From NCBI RefSeq assembly GCF_040712315.1, contig NC_134013.1:63829501-63893500 (forward strand): 64,000 nucleotides of DNA, read 5' to 3'. The DNA comes from Castanea sativa. Its lineage: Eukaryota > Streptophyta > Magnoliopsida > Fagales > Fagaceae. Below are positions 23,912 through 36,397 of this stretch, piece by piece. Below the pieces are notes generated by a model that did no database searches, was not told where the DNA came from, and saw nothing but the letters and a program-made list of their open reading frames with translations. How positions within the stretch are numbered: the first letter of the stretch is position 1; every line of letters begins with the position of its first letter. Made by a program: the position numbers and the translations under genes.

Positions 23912-24244
23912 TTCAAAATAATTTTGGTTGTAGTCCGACATCATTCAATATTTCTTTTTTTGGGGGAGTGTTGAGGTCTGAATATACCATTCAAAAAAGG
24001 CACTGTGCGCAAAGGCCTACCACTATTATGTCTTAAACAGAAAACGTAACTAAACAACTTTTATTCTACCAAAATTCAGCAGTATAAAAGGACAAGCAAA
24101 CAAAAATGAAAATTTACAACTTTTTACATTTCACATTGCTATGAGGGAAGGCAGCCCAAATGCAGGCATACCTTGTGTGGCTACAAATTCCAGGAGGCTT
24201 CTTTAGAATGAATCTCAGGTGTTGCGCTATCCATAAACTTACAA
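20684..24244. other. Intergenic region
   Basis: Mostly AT-rich with no convincing gene. Frames at 22670-23000 on either strand show no known domain. An (AAT)n microsatellite lies at about 23866-23910. Sequence at 23390-23600 resembles a dispersed repeat ('ggacactcgttaa' ... 'attcgttaac'). The final 100 bases may hold the 3' UTR of the receptor-kinase gene. Confidence 0.4.
23866..23910. repeat. (AAT)n / (AAAT)n microsatellite
   Basis: Roughly 45 bases of AAAT followed by about ten AAT units, uninterrupted. Confidence 0.9.
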
Positions 24245-27200
24245 CTATGTTGTAGAATCTGATCTCTGATCAGAATCAGCAGTGGCTTGGATTTGAGCTG
24301 CATATTGTAAGTTCCAAAGGACATCTTCAAAAGAGGGACGAGATGACAATTCAGGAGCTATACATTTGTTTGTGATCTTTACCACTACTGATAACGACTC
24401 TTGCGAGCAAGTGGTCAACACTATTGGGTCCACAATTCGTCTTCGACCATCTTGACTGCCAAAGGATGCCTGTGGTTCATGACTCCAGGTCTTAGAAACA
24501 TACCATCTCAAACAAAATCAATAATGATGGTATCTAAAACAAAAATATTGAGGAAAAGAAAAGGAAAATATTCAGAATATTTAGGCAATTCATTTTGATC
24601 TTATGACATTTTAAAAACATGACCAGTTTCAATCCTCATGTTTTCTAGACCAAAATTTATAGCAGTTCAACTAATCTTTGTTAATAAAGAATTTGAGATC
24701 TCATTTCATTATCAATGAAGACAAAATTGACATTGAGATAATATATATAACCTAAATATAAATTTATATGGAAAAATAAAGTACTCATCTAGAAAATTAT
24801 AGATTTTATGTTTATTTATTTTTCAGACTGAAACAAATGTATAAATCAAAAGATTTGGAAATTTTATATAGTTGTCTCAAAATTATCATTCATCTGAATT
24901 TGTGGAATTCACCTCCACAAAAGCTTTTGCATACCATTTCATTTAGGAGAAATGCTTCTCCTTTTCCAGTTGCTATAGGCCCAACAAGTGATTCGAGCAA
25001 TATGAATCCAAAGTTGTAAACATCATCCTCTGTGTTTGTTCGATGGCTGCAAAAAAGGAAGTAATAGAGTCAGCTATTTCTAAATAACTATTAAAGTGCA
25101 TTAAAGAGGATATTAGTGGGCACTAGGTAGCTGCAGTAACAGTATGACGGTGGTGGTCATTGCATAAGTGAAGCAATAATTGTAGCAATAGTGGCAGTAT
25201 TACTGCTGCTGAGGCGGACAGCATGTTAATTATGGCAGTGTTGACGATAGTAGAGGTGAGAAGACCAAATAACAGCAAAGGGGGATGAAAAGGTGTTTCT
25301 GATAGTGGCATGCACTGTAAATGGCACCAATGATGGTGATGTTGCATGTGGCGGAGTAATACCAGTATGAAGGTAGTGCTGAGATCAAGATGGAAGTACT
25401 GCTGTAAATACCAAGAATTGGATACTCAACCTCAGTGTCATTTAAGCAGTGAAAAGGGGGCTCATCATTAATGCATATCCCAAGATTGGATCCTCATGCT
25501 TTTTAGTTGAAGAAAATCTTCATCAGAAATGTACTATCAGTAATAATGCAATTATTATTTTTTAAATCCAACATAACAATATTTAAGATGCGACTCCAGT
25601 AGATAAAATCAAGCATCAAATTGAAAGGTATTCTATTTTAATAAATCAGGCAATAGGTTGTATCATACCATGATTTCGGGTCTTCTCCCTTCACCTACAG
25701 AACAAACAGAATGTGTTAGAAAAGACTGCTTGGTGAACCAAGATAACATTGCACACTCAACCTGAAAAAGCCAGGCATTATACCTCAAACTTTTCGATTT
25801 CCTCTGTGATGATTGACATCCCATAGTCACTTAGCTTTGCAATCCGATGCTCATCAAGCAATATGTTGTTTGTTTTTAGTCGGTTATTCAAGCAACCAGG
25901 AATTACACCAGTATGTAGAAAATGCACAGCCTTGGCAATTCCAATTAAAATTGCCAGTCTATCTGACCATTTAAAAACCTTTTCTGGACAACTTTCTGCA
26001 AATTATATATGTAGCTAGATTACATGTTGACAGCCTCCAATACGTAAAGCTATGATACGTAAAACATATAGAAAAGCACCAACCCCCCCACCCCGGTGCA
26101 GACAAGGAGGGCCCATCTTAATTCAAGAAAAAGAGTATGGTATACACACTAAACCATCAAAGACAGATGTGCAGGTGCACACATATTTCATATATGAAGC
26201 TAGATTAAAGTCTACTGTGGTGCTATACTAACCTGACAGATGAGTGCGATAATTCCCATTAGGTACATATTCATATACAAGAAAAACTTTGCTGCTACTG
26301 GAATCATCTTGTCCACTACCATCAATGCCATGACCCAAGAAGCCTACCAAATGCGGATGGTGAAGCTTTGAAAGCAGATCAAGCCGAGCTTTAAGGTTTG
26401 GAATCGAACACTTCTTCACCAAAGATAGAGAGCGTATGGCTACGTAGGTCCCATTCTCCAATCGACCTTTATAAATCTAAAAATTTATATATAAATAAAA
26501 CAGAAGTTAAAAGAGCTAGCTGGCAATGGATATATATAATGTGCTCCACCAATTGAATGCCACATATACATTTTTTTCATTGATTTCACAACAATTTCAA
26601 GATTTTTTTTGTTTGAGAAACACAATTTCAAGATTTTGATGATAATAATAATAATAACCAAAATACTAGGTAGAAGTTAGAAGAGCTTAGGTGCTTTGAA
26701 AAATTTCTAGCTCCCCCTTCATCTTAGAAATAAAATTCCTATTTTGTATAATATGCCCCTAACAAATATGTATGTGATGCTCAAAATTAGTAGGTTGATC
26801 CAAATGAATTCCCCCTTTTTTGAAGAATCTGTGAATCATCTATATTTTCGTTGCATATTCAACTTTTGACAGTTACCTTCCCCATAGAGCCTTCACCAAG
26901 AAACCTTGATGAATCAAAGTCGTTTGTGGCTTCCTTCAACTCCTCAAAAGAAAACAATCGACAGACAGGTGCTCCTTGTGTCCCTAGCTTTGCTGCTTGA
27001 GAAATGAACCCTAAAAAAAAAAAGAGGCAAGGTTATCACTTTAGGCTCTCATATGCACCACAGACTATGGTTTACACAATTATGATTTAGTCTCTATTCG
27101 TATATTCTAAACTACAAAATTGACAGAGTAAATTGGACAAGCATGTCTTGGATTTTGAACAAATGATAAGAAAATAAACTGATCAATGCGGAACTTACTG

Positions 27201-28543
27201 GCATTTGCAAGGAGCTCAGAGGAAATCCCAGTTGGTGTATTATCTTGCACGTTCTTTGACAATACAGGCTGCTTCTTTGTCCTTCTTGAACGGCATCTTT
27301 TACACAAGAGTAGAACTCCCAATCCCAAAAGCACCATAACAAGAACAGCTCCACTAATGACAGCAACTAATACTGCTATATCTCTTCCTCTGGATTGTTT
27401 ACTGCTTATAAGACAATGCGATCCTTCATGCTGATCTTGGGAATCATGGGACAAACAATTTCCACCAATTTTAACATATCTCTTATCTGAAGTACTGTTC
27501 AAGCAAGAAGGAAGTTGACCTATCAACTTGTTACTAGATAAATCAACATACCCAAGTTTGTCACCACAACTTAACTCATCTGGAAGTGACCCGCTGAGCA
27601 TATTAGACCCTAAATTTAAATAACTGATGTTTGGCAAAGAGAACAAGGCAGAGGGAGGTGTTCCACTCAGATGGTTGAAAGATAGATCAAGGTGTTGAAG
27701 TTTATGCAACTCACCAAATTGCTCAGGAATCTCTCCTGAGAGCGAATTATTGCTCAGTAGCACTGTAACTAAATCTTTGGGCATGACTGGTAGTTCAGAA
27801 TCCAAATGATTTTCTATTATATCCAATAAATGTAGATTGGTTAAAGTACTCAAATCAGGTAATTTGCCAGAAAGCTCATTGTGGGACAGGACAAGATCAG
27901 TGAGTGTCTTGATTTTGCTTACAGAAAAAGGAATCTGACCCTTGAATCCATTACTCTTCAAACTCAAAATGGTGAGGTTTGAAAATGAGTCCAACCAATC
28001 AGGGACAGTGTCATTGAAATAATTGGAATCCAGTGTCAAAGTATGAAGCTTAACTAGTCTAGATATCTTAGGTGGAATTGAACCATACATAAAATTTGAG
28101 CTCAAATCCAAAAGTTCAAGCGAATATAGCCTATGAATCTTATCAGGAAGTGGTCCCCAAATCCCCAAAGACACTAAACTAAGAACTTTTAAACTGGTTA
28201 ACCTCGTCAATGTAGTAACAAAGGAATCAATAGAGAACTTTTCAGATAGTGTCATATTGGGAATTGCAAATCCATGGAACTCACTGACCTTGACAAGCTT
28301 ATCCCCCATAATTTTGAGCTCAGTGATAAAACTGTCCTGGCATGTGATACTCACATGTGCTGATTTAGGCAAGTTGCAGAGGTCTCCATAGTAATTTTCC
28401 CAAGTTTGCAATGAGGAAGGGTACTCCAAAAGCTTCCTTATCTGCAATAAAACTTGGGTCTGGGAGGGATGTAACTCATAAGAGCTTGGAATGAAGAAAA
28501 CCCATAAAAGAACCACTAGAATCAACAAATTCAAATATCCCAT
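24245..28543 (-). CDS. LRR receptor-like pseudokinase (At3g03770-type)
   Basis: Seven minus-strand exons: 28543-27199, 27010-26877, 26476-26233, 25995-25784, 25704-25679 (26 nt), 25046-24935 and 24469-24245. The frame is continuous over 765 aa, close to the ~800 aa of this family. I start at the Met heading a hydrophobic signal peptide (MGYLNLLILVVLLWVFF); an in-frame Met 23 codons upstream lies past a likely acceptor (tgatttcag) and probably in a leader intron. Residues ~27-115 are the N-terminal cap, ~116-347 leucine-rich repeats, ~388-414 a transmembrane helix followed by a basic stop-transfer (KRCRSRR), and ~465-750 the kinase-like domain. The glycine loop LGEGSMGK is present, but VAIK reads VAIR, the HRD catalytic loop reads GCLNNRLKTNN, and DFG is DYG, so catalysis is unlikely. 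It is probably a plasma-membrane scaffold or co-receptor; the ligand is unknown. The microexon/exon 6 join gives Cys where I recall Trp in the Arabidopsis protein. Confidence 0.9.
25123..25347. repeat. Imperfect trinucleotide-rich stretch in intron 5
   Basis: Between exons 5 and 6 of the receptor gene lies GC-richer DNA with interrupted GTG, GCA and GCT units (for example 'attactgctgctgagg'). It opens a minus-strand frame full of His and Leu that shows no domain and sits in an intron; I regard it as a decayed simple repeat. Confidence 0.5.
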
Positions 28544-29160
28544 TCCACAAGTGTTTGAAGCTGTAGACACTGAAATCACAGTTTTTAAGGCAAACAGAAT
28601 CAGACCCACCAAAGATTGTTAAGAAGAATCATAAAAAAGAGAGCTCCATTAGAGAATTCACCTGAAAAGGAACGTACTTTACAGTGACTTGGTAGCTGGA
28701 AATTCAAGAAACTAAAACCCCAAATTAGGCCTCAGACGCTCTCCAAAGACTCTGGTTAACCAAATTCGAGAAAACCATTGAAGCAGAAGGAGCTGAAATC
28801 CAAGACACTGACAGAAAAACAGAGAAAGAAAATATCTTCCTGAGGAAAAATCAAAAGGGCAAGTTTGCTTTCACGGAAAATAGTAATGCTCAAACTAGCT
28901 GGTCAAAAACCCATGTAGCAGCAAAACAAGGAAGCATGGAGAACAAAGCAAAGTTCATGAAAGAACGTCTCTTTTATGTAAGTACAATAAGTTCCAGGTA
29001 GTTAATAGGAAAAAAAACTTGAAAGACAAACATTGGGAAGATGAACGCAATAGCAATAATGGGTTTTCTTGTTCACCAATGAATGTTTGCTGCAATGAAA
29101 GAAAATTGAGGCTATAAATGGAGAGGTAGACCGTAGATGGAGTAAAGCCGTACAAGACAG
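28544..29160 (-). promoter_or_regulatory. 5' leader and promoter of the LRR pseudokinase gene
   Basis: The minus strand has a donor-like CAG/GTGAATTC near 28663 and an acceptor-like TGATTTCAG near 28577, framing a possible leader intron of about 90 bases. The upstream leader is unusually long (possibly to ~29000). No sharp promoter motif is visible. Confidence 0.4.
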
Positions 29161-30285
29161 TGTCAAAGCATTTATTATTTCAGTGCCTCTCAGAGAGGTC
29201 TCTCCCTGTGCGTGACAATTAATGGGGTCTGTTTTTGCCTTGGAGATGACTATTCAGAATTCAAGACTCAAGTGGAAGAGTGAGGAATGATACAAGAATG
29301 GAAGGGAAGGCACTTTGTCTCTGTGCGTGTGTGAGTGGACCGTGTGTAACTAAAATACTGGCAATTTTTTTTTTGTTCTTGTTTCTTTTTTTTTTTTTTG
29401 TTCTTGTTTCTTTTTGGCATTGTTTGTTTGTTTGTTTAATATTGACTTATTCTCGTGAATAACCCTAGGATTCTTCTCTATTTGCAGGGGTGCCATCACA
29501 TGTTTGGACCTTTTCAGTTTTTTTTTTTTTTTTTTTCCTCTCTGTTAGATTATTTTATTAATTTGATATGACTAAAATGACCCTGCATCTATTATCTTAC
29601 CGTTAATACCATTTTTCATTATTTTTTTAATCTATAAATCTATACCACTGAAATATCTTCACGCAAATTTGCAAGGGCAAGACTTAAATATACTACTTAA
29701 GTGTTATTCCTTAGGTTTTCTTTTTAAAATTCTATCATGTGAATTTTTTTTCATAGGATTAAAGTGTATTTTTTAGTTAAGTAGCTATATGGCTCAATCT
29801 TAAAAGAAAAACCTAAGTAACAGCACATAAGGTATTGTACCTAAGTTTTGTCCAATTTTAAAACTCTTTAAAATACTCCTATCTTTTAGTTAAATATTTT
29901 TAAATTTAAAAACACAAACTATTAAAAGAATAATTTACTATTTTTTTAAAAGTTCTTAAATTTTAGGTTTTTCCTTTTCTTTTCCAATCTCACTTGAGAA
30001 CACTGTCTCTATATCACTTATATATTTTATAAGCCATGTGAGAGTTGAAAAAAAAAAATCAAGAACCAAAATAAAGAATTAGGACACAATCTCTATTTAA
30101 ACCTCATGGCACTAAACCCAAGATAAATAAAAAATAAAAAAAGATATAGAAAAACTTGACTTCATGCTGTCCAAGAGCTACTACTTTTTTGTTTAACAGG
30201 TTTGGGGGATTCAAAATTAGGTTCTTAAAAAATCTAGAGGTTTTGGAGAATAAAACTAGTTACAAAACTTGAAATTATCAAATTA
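29161..30285. other. AT-rich intergenic DNA
   Basis: No gene. It contains several long T runs (29368-29405, 29518-29536) and otherwise unique-looking AT-rich sequence. Confidence 0.4.
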
Positions 30286-30293
30286 TGTGTGGG

Positions 30294-30989
30294 TAGGGAT
30301 GGTAATTTTTCCCCGCCCCGCTTGACCCGCCCCTCTCCGCTTCGCTCCATGCGGGTTTTCTCCGCCCCGCAAAGGTGATGGGGCGGGGATGGGTTTACAC
30401 TTTTTAGACCCACCCCCCCCATCCCTGCCCCACCCCCACGTTAATAAGGATTAAGTTGTAATTTTTTCATACTCTAAAATCCTACAATTTAAACAAAAAT
30501 ATCATCAGCTTATTTTATTTTACTTAACGTGGTTCTACCTCTCTTTTCTCTCAAGCAAAGTTGGAAATAAGGTACCAATTTTAACTCTTTTTTTTGTCTT
30601 TTCATTCATGATTCATATGAGATTTTTGTGTCATACTATGAGATTTTTGTTATGACATTGTCTTGTTAAACATTTAGATAATATTTTTTAATTTTTGCTA
30701 AAAATTAGTTTGATTTGATAGTATAAATTTATTTATAATTTCAAGTATATTTTTAATATTGAAACATGTCATTTTATTTGAAAAAATGATAATAGTTATA
30801 GGGAAAATTAACAAGAAATAAAGTTTTATGGTGTAGGGCGGGGCTTCGCGGGGCCTTAAGGGGCGGAAATGGGGCAAGAAATTTTCCCCGTCATGCGGGG
30901 GTGGGGCGGGAATGGGGCAAGAAAAATCTATACGGGACGTGGGCGAAAATCTCATCCTTCGGCCCTGCCCCGCCCCATTGCCATCCCTA
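30294..30989. mobile_element. Non-autonomous hAT-type element, 696 bp, GC-rich ends
   Basis: Ends TAGGGATGGTAAT (left) and TAGGGATGGCAAT (right, read inward) are flanked by a perfect 8-bp duplication TGTGTGGG at 30286-30293 and 30990-30997, the hAT target length. Both ends carry long subterminal CCCCGCCCCG-type tracts, in sharp contrast with the AT-rich middle. No transposase. Frames in the ends are compositional. Confidence 0.87.
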
Positions 30990-31197
30990 TGTGTGGGCTC
31001 AAATTACTCATATATGATAAGAAATTATCAATTGTTTAAAAAATTTTAAGTAATTAAAAAATGACAAATTTAGTCATCTAACCATTGTAAACATAACTTA
31101 TTGCAAAATAAATATTACTAGTATAATTAAAAATACATAATTTATAGTTTAAGAAAAAAGAGAACAACATTCTTTAGGTCAATAATGGTAAGAGTAA

Positions 31198-31370
31198 CCA
31201 CCGCACACCCTTGATGCGATGGTCACTCAACATGTATAAATGCTTATGGAGTGTGGGGGGCAAGGGCTGGGGTTCAAGTCTCCAGGAGGGAGTTTCACAC
31301 ACATATACACTTAGATTATGCTAAAGTAGAAATTCTATATTGTATAAAAAAAAATTAAAAATTCAAAAAT
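31198..31370 (+). mobile_element. tRNA-derived SINE with 17-bp target duplication
   Basis: A B-box-like GGTTCAAGTCTCC lies at ~31270-31282, and the element ends in an AT/A-rich tail. The perfect duplication AATAATGGTAAGAGTAA flanks it at 31181-31197 and 31371-31387. The same family occurs inverted at 59477-59650. There is no protein coding; mobilisation would have used LINE enzymes in trans. Confidence 0.85.
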
Positions 31371-31680
31371 AATAATGGTAAGAGTAATTTTACGTCCATG
31401 TGGTATTTTTTTTTTAATGAAACCATATAGTATGTTTATGAATGTAATTGCAAGCTGCCTAAATTAATGAAGAAGTTTCTCAATAAATAAATAAATGAAG
31501 AATGTAGATAAGCATGCAAAGATGCTTGATGTTTCTCAGAAGCAGTAAAGACAAGTAGTAGCTTTCGCAATTAACGGAGCTTGAGTACAGGAATGTGGAA
31601 GTAGCATCATTTTCGTTTCAACATTGTATTTTGCAAAATTTTAAAGAGAGAATGAGGAGTATTTAATTCACTGTAGTAGG

Positions 31681-32246
31681 TAGGGTTTGCAATTTATGTT
31701 TGTAGGTCGGGTTCGTGTCATGTCAATTCATGAGTATCTAACTATATGGGTTAACATTAACTCGATATGTTTATTAAATGGGTCAAGATTTTTCAACCCT
31801 AACACGACCTATTTACTAAACAGATCAGTCATGTCGATCTGTTTATCAAATTTTATCAAAATGAAAAAAAATTATGAAAAACAAACAAATAAATATTTTT
31901 AATATAAAATTAAGAACTAGCGAGTTACTACATCATAAATAATCATTCAAAGCTAAAACATATCTTAATATCACAAATAATCAATCACAATATGTCAAAA
32001 AAAGTAAACCACAACAATTGATAAGTTTATATACCTAGGGTTTGAATATTATATCAATAAAATGTCATTTGATTAAACAGGTCAAATGGGTTCCATAGGC
32101 TGAACACCAACCCAACTCGTTTATTAAACAGATTAGTCGTGTCAAATTGAATATGACACAAATCTATTAAATCTCAACTCATAACCTGTTAATTTTGTGT
32201 CGTGTAGTGTTGGGTTCATGGGTCGTGTCCAATTTTGCCATCCCTA
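31681..32246. mobile_element. Non-autonomous hAT-type element, 566 bp
   Basis: Ends TAGGGTTTGCAATTTATG and (inward from the right) TAGGGATGGCAAAATTGG, the right arm continuing with the 'gacacgaccc' type subterminal repeat common in plant hAT elements. The 8-bp flanks GTAGTAGG (31673-31680) and TTAGTAGG (32247-32254) differ at one base. Subterminal 'gggtcgtgtc'-like motifs recur inside. No transposase. Confidence 0.78.
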
Positions 32247-32991
32247 TTAGTAGGCAATCCAACAATAGCGCTCTCATCGTTTAGTTTATTTATTTATTTA
32301 TAGATATGACAGTGTATTGTTGGATATAAGGTCAAGAAACTAATTGATTTTCGATATAGATGGACTTGAATTCTAGAATTTTTTATTCAATAACAAAATA
32401 TTTTACTAATTAAACTAATTGTTCTTCTAAAAAATAATAATAATTGTAGCCCACTCATCGAATTATATATAAAATTGCAACTTTAATATAAAATAAAATT
32501 AGTCTCTTCATAACTACTATGAATCAGACACTCTCATTCTCAGATCTTGACTATTTTATGGATTAAATATTTATTAAATTCCTTTAAATTAGGCAGTAGG
32601 GTTATTTTTTAAAATTAAAAGTGGACAAAAAATATCATATCTTTGAGGTGATTTTAAAACTATTCATTTATTCAATATACTTTTATATCCTTGGTATTTT
32701 GATTTTTTATTGAATCGCTATTTTTTTTTATTTAAATTTGATAGTTAAGGGAGAGGGGATTTGAACCCTAAAATTTTCTATATTAGACACCAAGAAGAAC
32801 CAACCAATTAAGTTATAAGCATCTTGACTAATCAATTTCAAGTATTTTAAGAAAATTGTTACCCAAAAAAAAATTAATTTTTTGACAACTTTTTATATTT
32901 CACGTAAAAATGATATAAAGACTTTTCTAAAATGATTGATTAACAAAAATTCTATAGGCATTAATTAACTAGACTTATATAATAATAATTG
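32247..32991. other. AT-rich intergenic DNA
   Basis: No gene. Around 32750-32820 there is a tRNA-like 'gggatttgaaccc' phrase that might be another eroded SINE, too degraded to delimit. Confidence 0.35.
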
Positions 32992-33140
32992 GTGGGTTCC
33001 AGTTAACTTAACTGGTTGAATAAAAGATTCGAAGTTCAATCACATTTTATACTAAAAATTGATGATTTCTTGATCTGATGATAAATAAAACAATCACTAA
33101 AAGCAAACAATATAGATTAAAACTCTATAATATATATATA
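32992..33140 (+). mobile_element. Probable tRNA-like SINE remnant
   Basis: The start 'gttccagttaacttaactgg' carries an A-box-like stretch; a diverged B-box-like 'gaagttcaatcac' follows ~35 bases later, and then a 'tcttgatctgatgataaa' body typical of a SINE family I have seen in woody eudicots. AATAATTG occurs on both sides (~32985 and ~33148), a possible short target duplication. Ends are approximate. Confidence 0.5.
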
Positions 33141-35204
33141 TAAAATAATTGTGTCTTTTCCATTTGATTAATATAAGGAAAAAAGAATGTTGAATTGGAA
33201 AATGGGAAGCATATATGTCATTGGAACTAGGGGATTTACTGAATGAGGGCTTTAAAGTCCAAAACTCTAATTAATGGAGGGGCCCGCTGCTCGTTACCGT
33301 TAGCCAGCCTGTGTTTGAATGTGAAACCACGTTGTACGAAAGCACCTAGAGCCTAACTTTAGAATCCCATGAAAGTCTGAAAAACTACTATAAATTATAA
33401 AAAGTTTAAAACCAAAGGATTAAAAAATAAAAAGCATCCCATTACCACGGTGAAATTAGAGAAAAACCATAACCACGCGCACCATCCACAAAGCCAGCAA
33501 TATATATATGCATCAGATTAGAATAGCCCTTTGTTTCTTGCCTCCAAGTTCAAGTTGTGTGCGCATTATTGTGTGGTGGGTTTTTTACTTCACGCTCCTT
33601 ATTAGAAGGCACATATATATAATAGAAGTGGGGAAGATGATGACTCATGAGGCTGTTTCCCAGACAAAGGGGCATGTTGGTTTGGGGGGTGGGCTACCCT
33701 ACTATTGCTGGGGCCTGGGTGACCTTCGAATTTTCCTTTTCTTTCTCGTTTTTGATTTAGCATATCTGACTCAGTCAATCCAATCTTTATAATGAAACAT
33801 TGCCAAATATCTTCAATCTACCTTTTGATTTTATCTGATTTGCCAGGGTCCACAATGTTTCTAATGTGCCTATCTATTGTCTTTTTGGGTGATCCTTTTG
33901 TTTCAGTAAATCAAGATTGGGTAAGAATTATGAAGGGAAAAAATGGTTTAGTTCTCTTTCGTTTCGTGAGTGCAGATTTTTTTCCCTTTAATTTCTTTAT
34001 ATAATATTCTAACTCCACTCAACACAACTTACAAAGAAATGCGATGTATATATATATTTGAGAAACAAACACACACAAATATTTGGTTTCGCTCCCACAT
34101 ACGCACCTTATTATATTTGAATCATCCAATATATTACTATAAGCATTTCTCTTATAATAAGAGGGTTTTATTAATGTAATGCATATGTTAATAAACCATT
34201 AGAGTAAACTTTTTATAGGAAAATAAAAGAGTAGCTAACTTTTTTAACAGTTTTTTCAATTTCTCATAAAAAGTTCATTAAAATCAAGTTCTAAAATGAT
34301 AACTACATACGCAAAATTTTTTATAATATTTTTTCATTTGTTGTAAATTGCAATGATTTACTGTGAGTAAACCAGTTTATTTATTTTTATTATAAATATA
34401 TGGTAAAAAAAAATCGTGTATGTAACATTATTTCTCTTCGATGGCCTCTGTAAGTCTTAAGGGCAAACCAATATAACCCAGTAACGGCTCCTCCTAGAAA
34501 ATAGAATATGAATTCATAAATATTTGACATGATTTATATTCCTTTTTATTTGTTTGTTTATGAGCATAATTGCCATATTGATTAACACCTCTTTTGACAA
34601 ATGATCAACATTAATCTGAATGGCTAATCATATGCTAGTCAAGTAACCGAGATCCTGTCCTATCACGTGCACAGCACAAACAAGGACAAACATAATGATG
34701 AAAGTAAAGTAGTAAACTCTTATTTTCAGGCAAGATATTGCTGCTTTCACTGAAAATTGAACACCTAATGCGTATATAAGAAAACATTAGCTTTATAGGG
34801 AAAAGCAAAAACGAAAACTAATGAGGAGATGAAGAATAGCTAAAAGTACAAAAGACAAGGATGTTGTTTTGAGCAGCATGGACCACGGTTTGAGTGCCAT
34901 TAATGAACAATCACTATTGGCCAATATACTTGCATTTATCAAACCCAAGCATCAACTGGAGACCCATTTACATCAACTTTATATGACAAATTAGTCTGTA
35001 AAATCATCTAAATCCCAATTGTTACCATATTAAACTGCTATGTTATTCTTCCTGAGGTTATGAACTTTGATGGGCACCAAGTGAATTCACTGGAGGGATC
35101 CAGGTTATAGCCAATAGTTCATTGATCATTCCTTCAATTAAAGAATACATGCACAAGTGAATTGGGCCAGTGAGTGCATCCCCTTCCACTGTGTCTTATG
35201 CACT
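33141..35204. other. Intergenic region
   Basis: No convincing gene. A frame at 33508-33792 has no recognisable domain and no splice partners I can identify. Sequence is AT-rich with short TA runs. Confidence 0.4.
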
Positions 35205-35540
35205 CTGCTCAAGCCGAAGCAATTGCAATTCTGTGGGCTTTAAACTTGGCTAGGTCTAAAAATTAGTGAAATTTCATAATAGAAGGGAATGAACCATTTG
35301 ACTGATCTATTTCTATTGTCATTAGTAATGTTTTTTATTTAAATTTGTATTTTGCTAGTTGTGAGTTTTGCTAAGTTGGAAGATCTCTTCAGCAACTTAT
35401 TCTGCTGATAAATTTTTTTTTTTTTTTTAAAGCTAGTTTCTCTTGTAATAATTGCAATTTATCTCCTGTGGTTCTAGAAGCTTGCAAGTGCGATTGTCGT
35501 ACTACTTTTTACTTATTAATGAAATTGTTATAAAAATAAA
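35205..35540 (+). mobile_element. Degenerate LINE RNase H remnant
   Basis: The plus strand near 35212-35260 reads AQAEAIAILWALNLARSKN and, after a stop, NFIIEGNEPFD, which are the middle motifs of the LINE-encoded RNase H domain (the Glu and Asp/Asn positions). The remainder is full of stops. 'tattaatgaaattgttataaa' near 35515 may be the 3' end. Highly eroded. Confidence 0.55.
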
Positions 35541-36395
35541 ATTTTGCTTGGTGCTAGGGTCATCAATTAGAATGGTACCAATTTGTGATTAGCATTCATT
35601 TAAATGAAAAACCTATAAAGTTTAAAGTAATTTTGACACATTAATTTGATAAACGACATATAATGCAGTGGAATAACTATAAGTAAAATACATCTATCTC
35701 AAAAATAGCATAAGCATGCCCTAAGAAAGCCCTCAATCCAAAGGCAAAGAAAGAGAAAAACTCTTTAAAAATTTTATTGATAATAATAAACTTGATACTC
35801 GACATTGTTACAACCTCCAACTTATAAGAAAAATCTACACAGGCCCTAAGGACAGAATTATACTAGGAAAGGAGAAATTTCCAAAATATAAAAACTTTTA
35901 AAAATTACAGAAATTGATACACTATTAACCCTAGGAAACATCCTTCTCAATTCTGAAAATAGAAAATACCACAAAAAAAGAGCAAAGCTTGTGTCTAGTG
36001 CCATTTTGCACTAAACACGATACGATTTGGACAAGTGTCTAGTTTTAGATACCTATTTGCATTGCAATTTGTCCAGTGCAAAAAAGCACTGGACACAAGT
36101 CGTATCCCAAAAAGAAAATATTACATAAATGACAAAATCACTTTAAACATAGACCTAAACAAAGAAATTTGGATGAAAATTGGCACAGTCAAACGGAGGT
36201 GATGCGTTTTACTTTCTAAATCGTTTACCTTGCATACCAAATTTCATGCAATTTCTACTTCTACCATTTTACTATTTGCTCATTTTACGTTGGGACTTAC
36301 CACTTATGTCCGGTTTGGGAGTAGAGTAGAGGGCAATCTCTTTTTCTATATTATATTAATTCCCTCCGCTTGAATGGAATTCAAGCTTTCTTTTT
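35541..36395. other. Intergenic DNA before the first mTERF duplicate
   Basis: No gene. A near-palindromic pair 'gtgtctagtgccattttgca' (~35991) and its inverted counterpart 'tgcaaaaaagcactggacac' (~36077) forms a stem of about 20 bases around a ~65-base loop; function unknown, possibly a small MITE. Confidence 0.4.
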
Positions 36396-36397
36396 TC

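Noticed and set aside
28544..28612. Upstream in-frame Met of the receptor gene as true start
   Set aside because: The downstream Met heads a better signal peptide, and the upstream codons overlap a plausible leader-intron acceptor; not excluded without transcripts.
30234..30955. Minus-strand frames with Pro/Arg-rich sequence
   Set aside because: They arise from the GC-rich ends of a hAT-type element.
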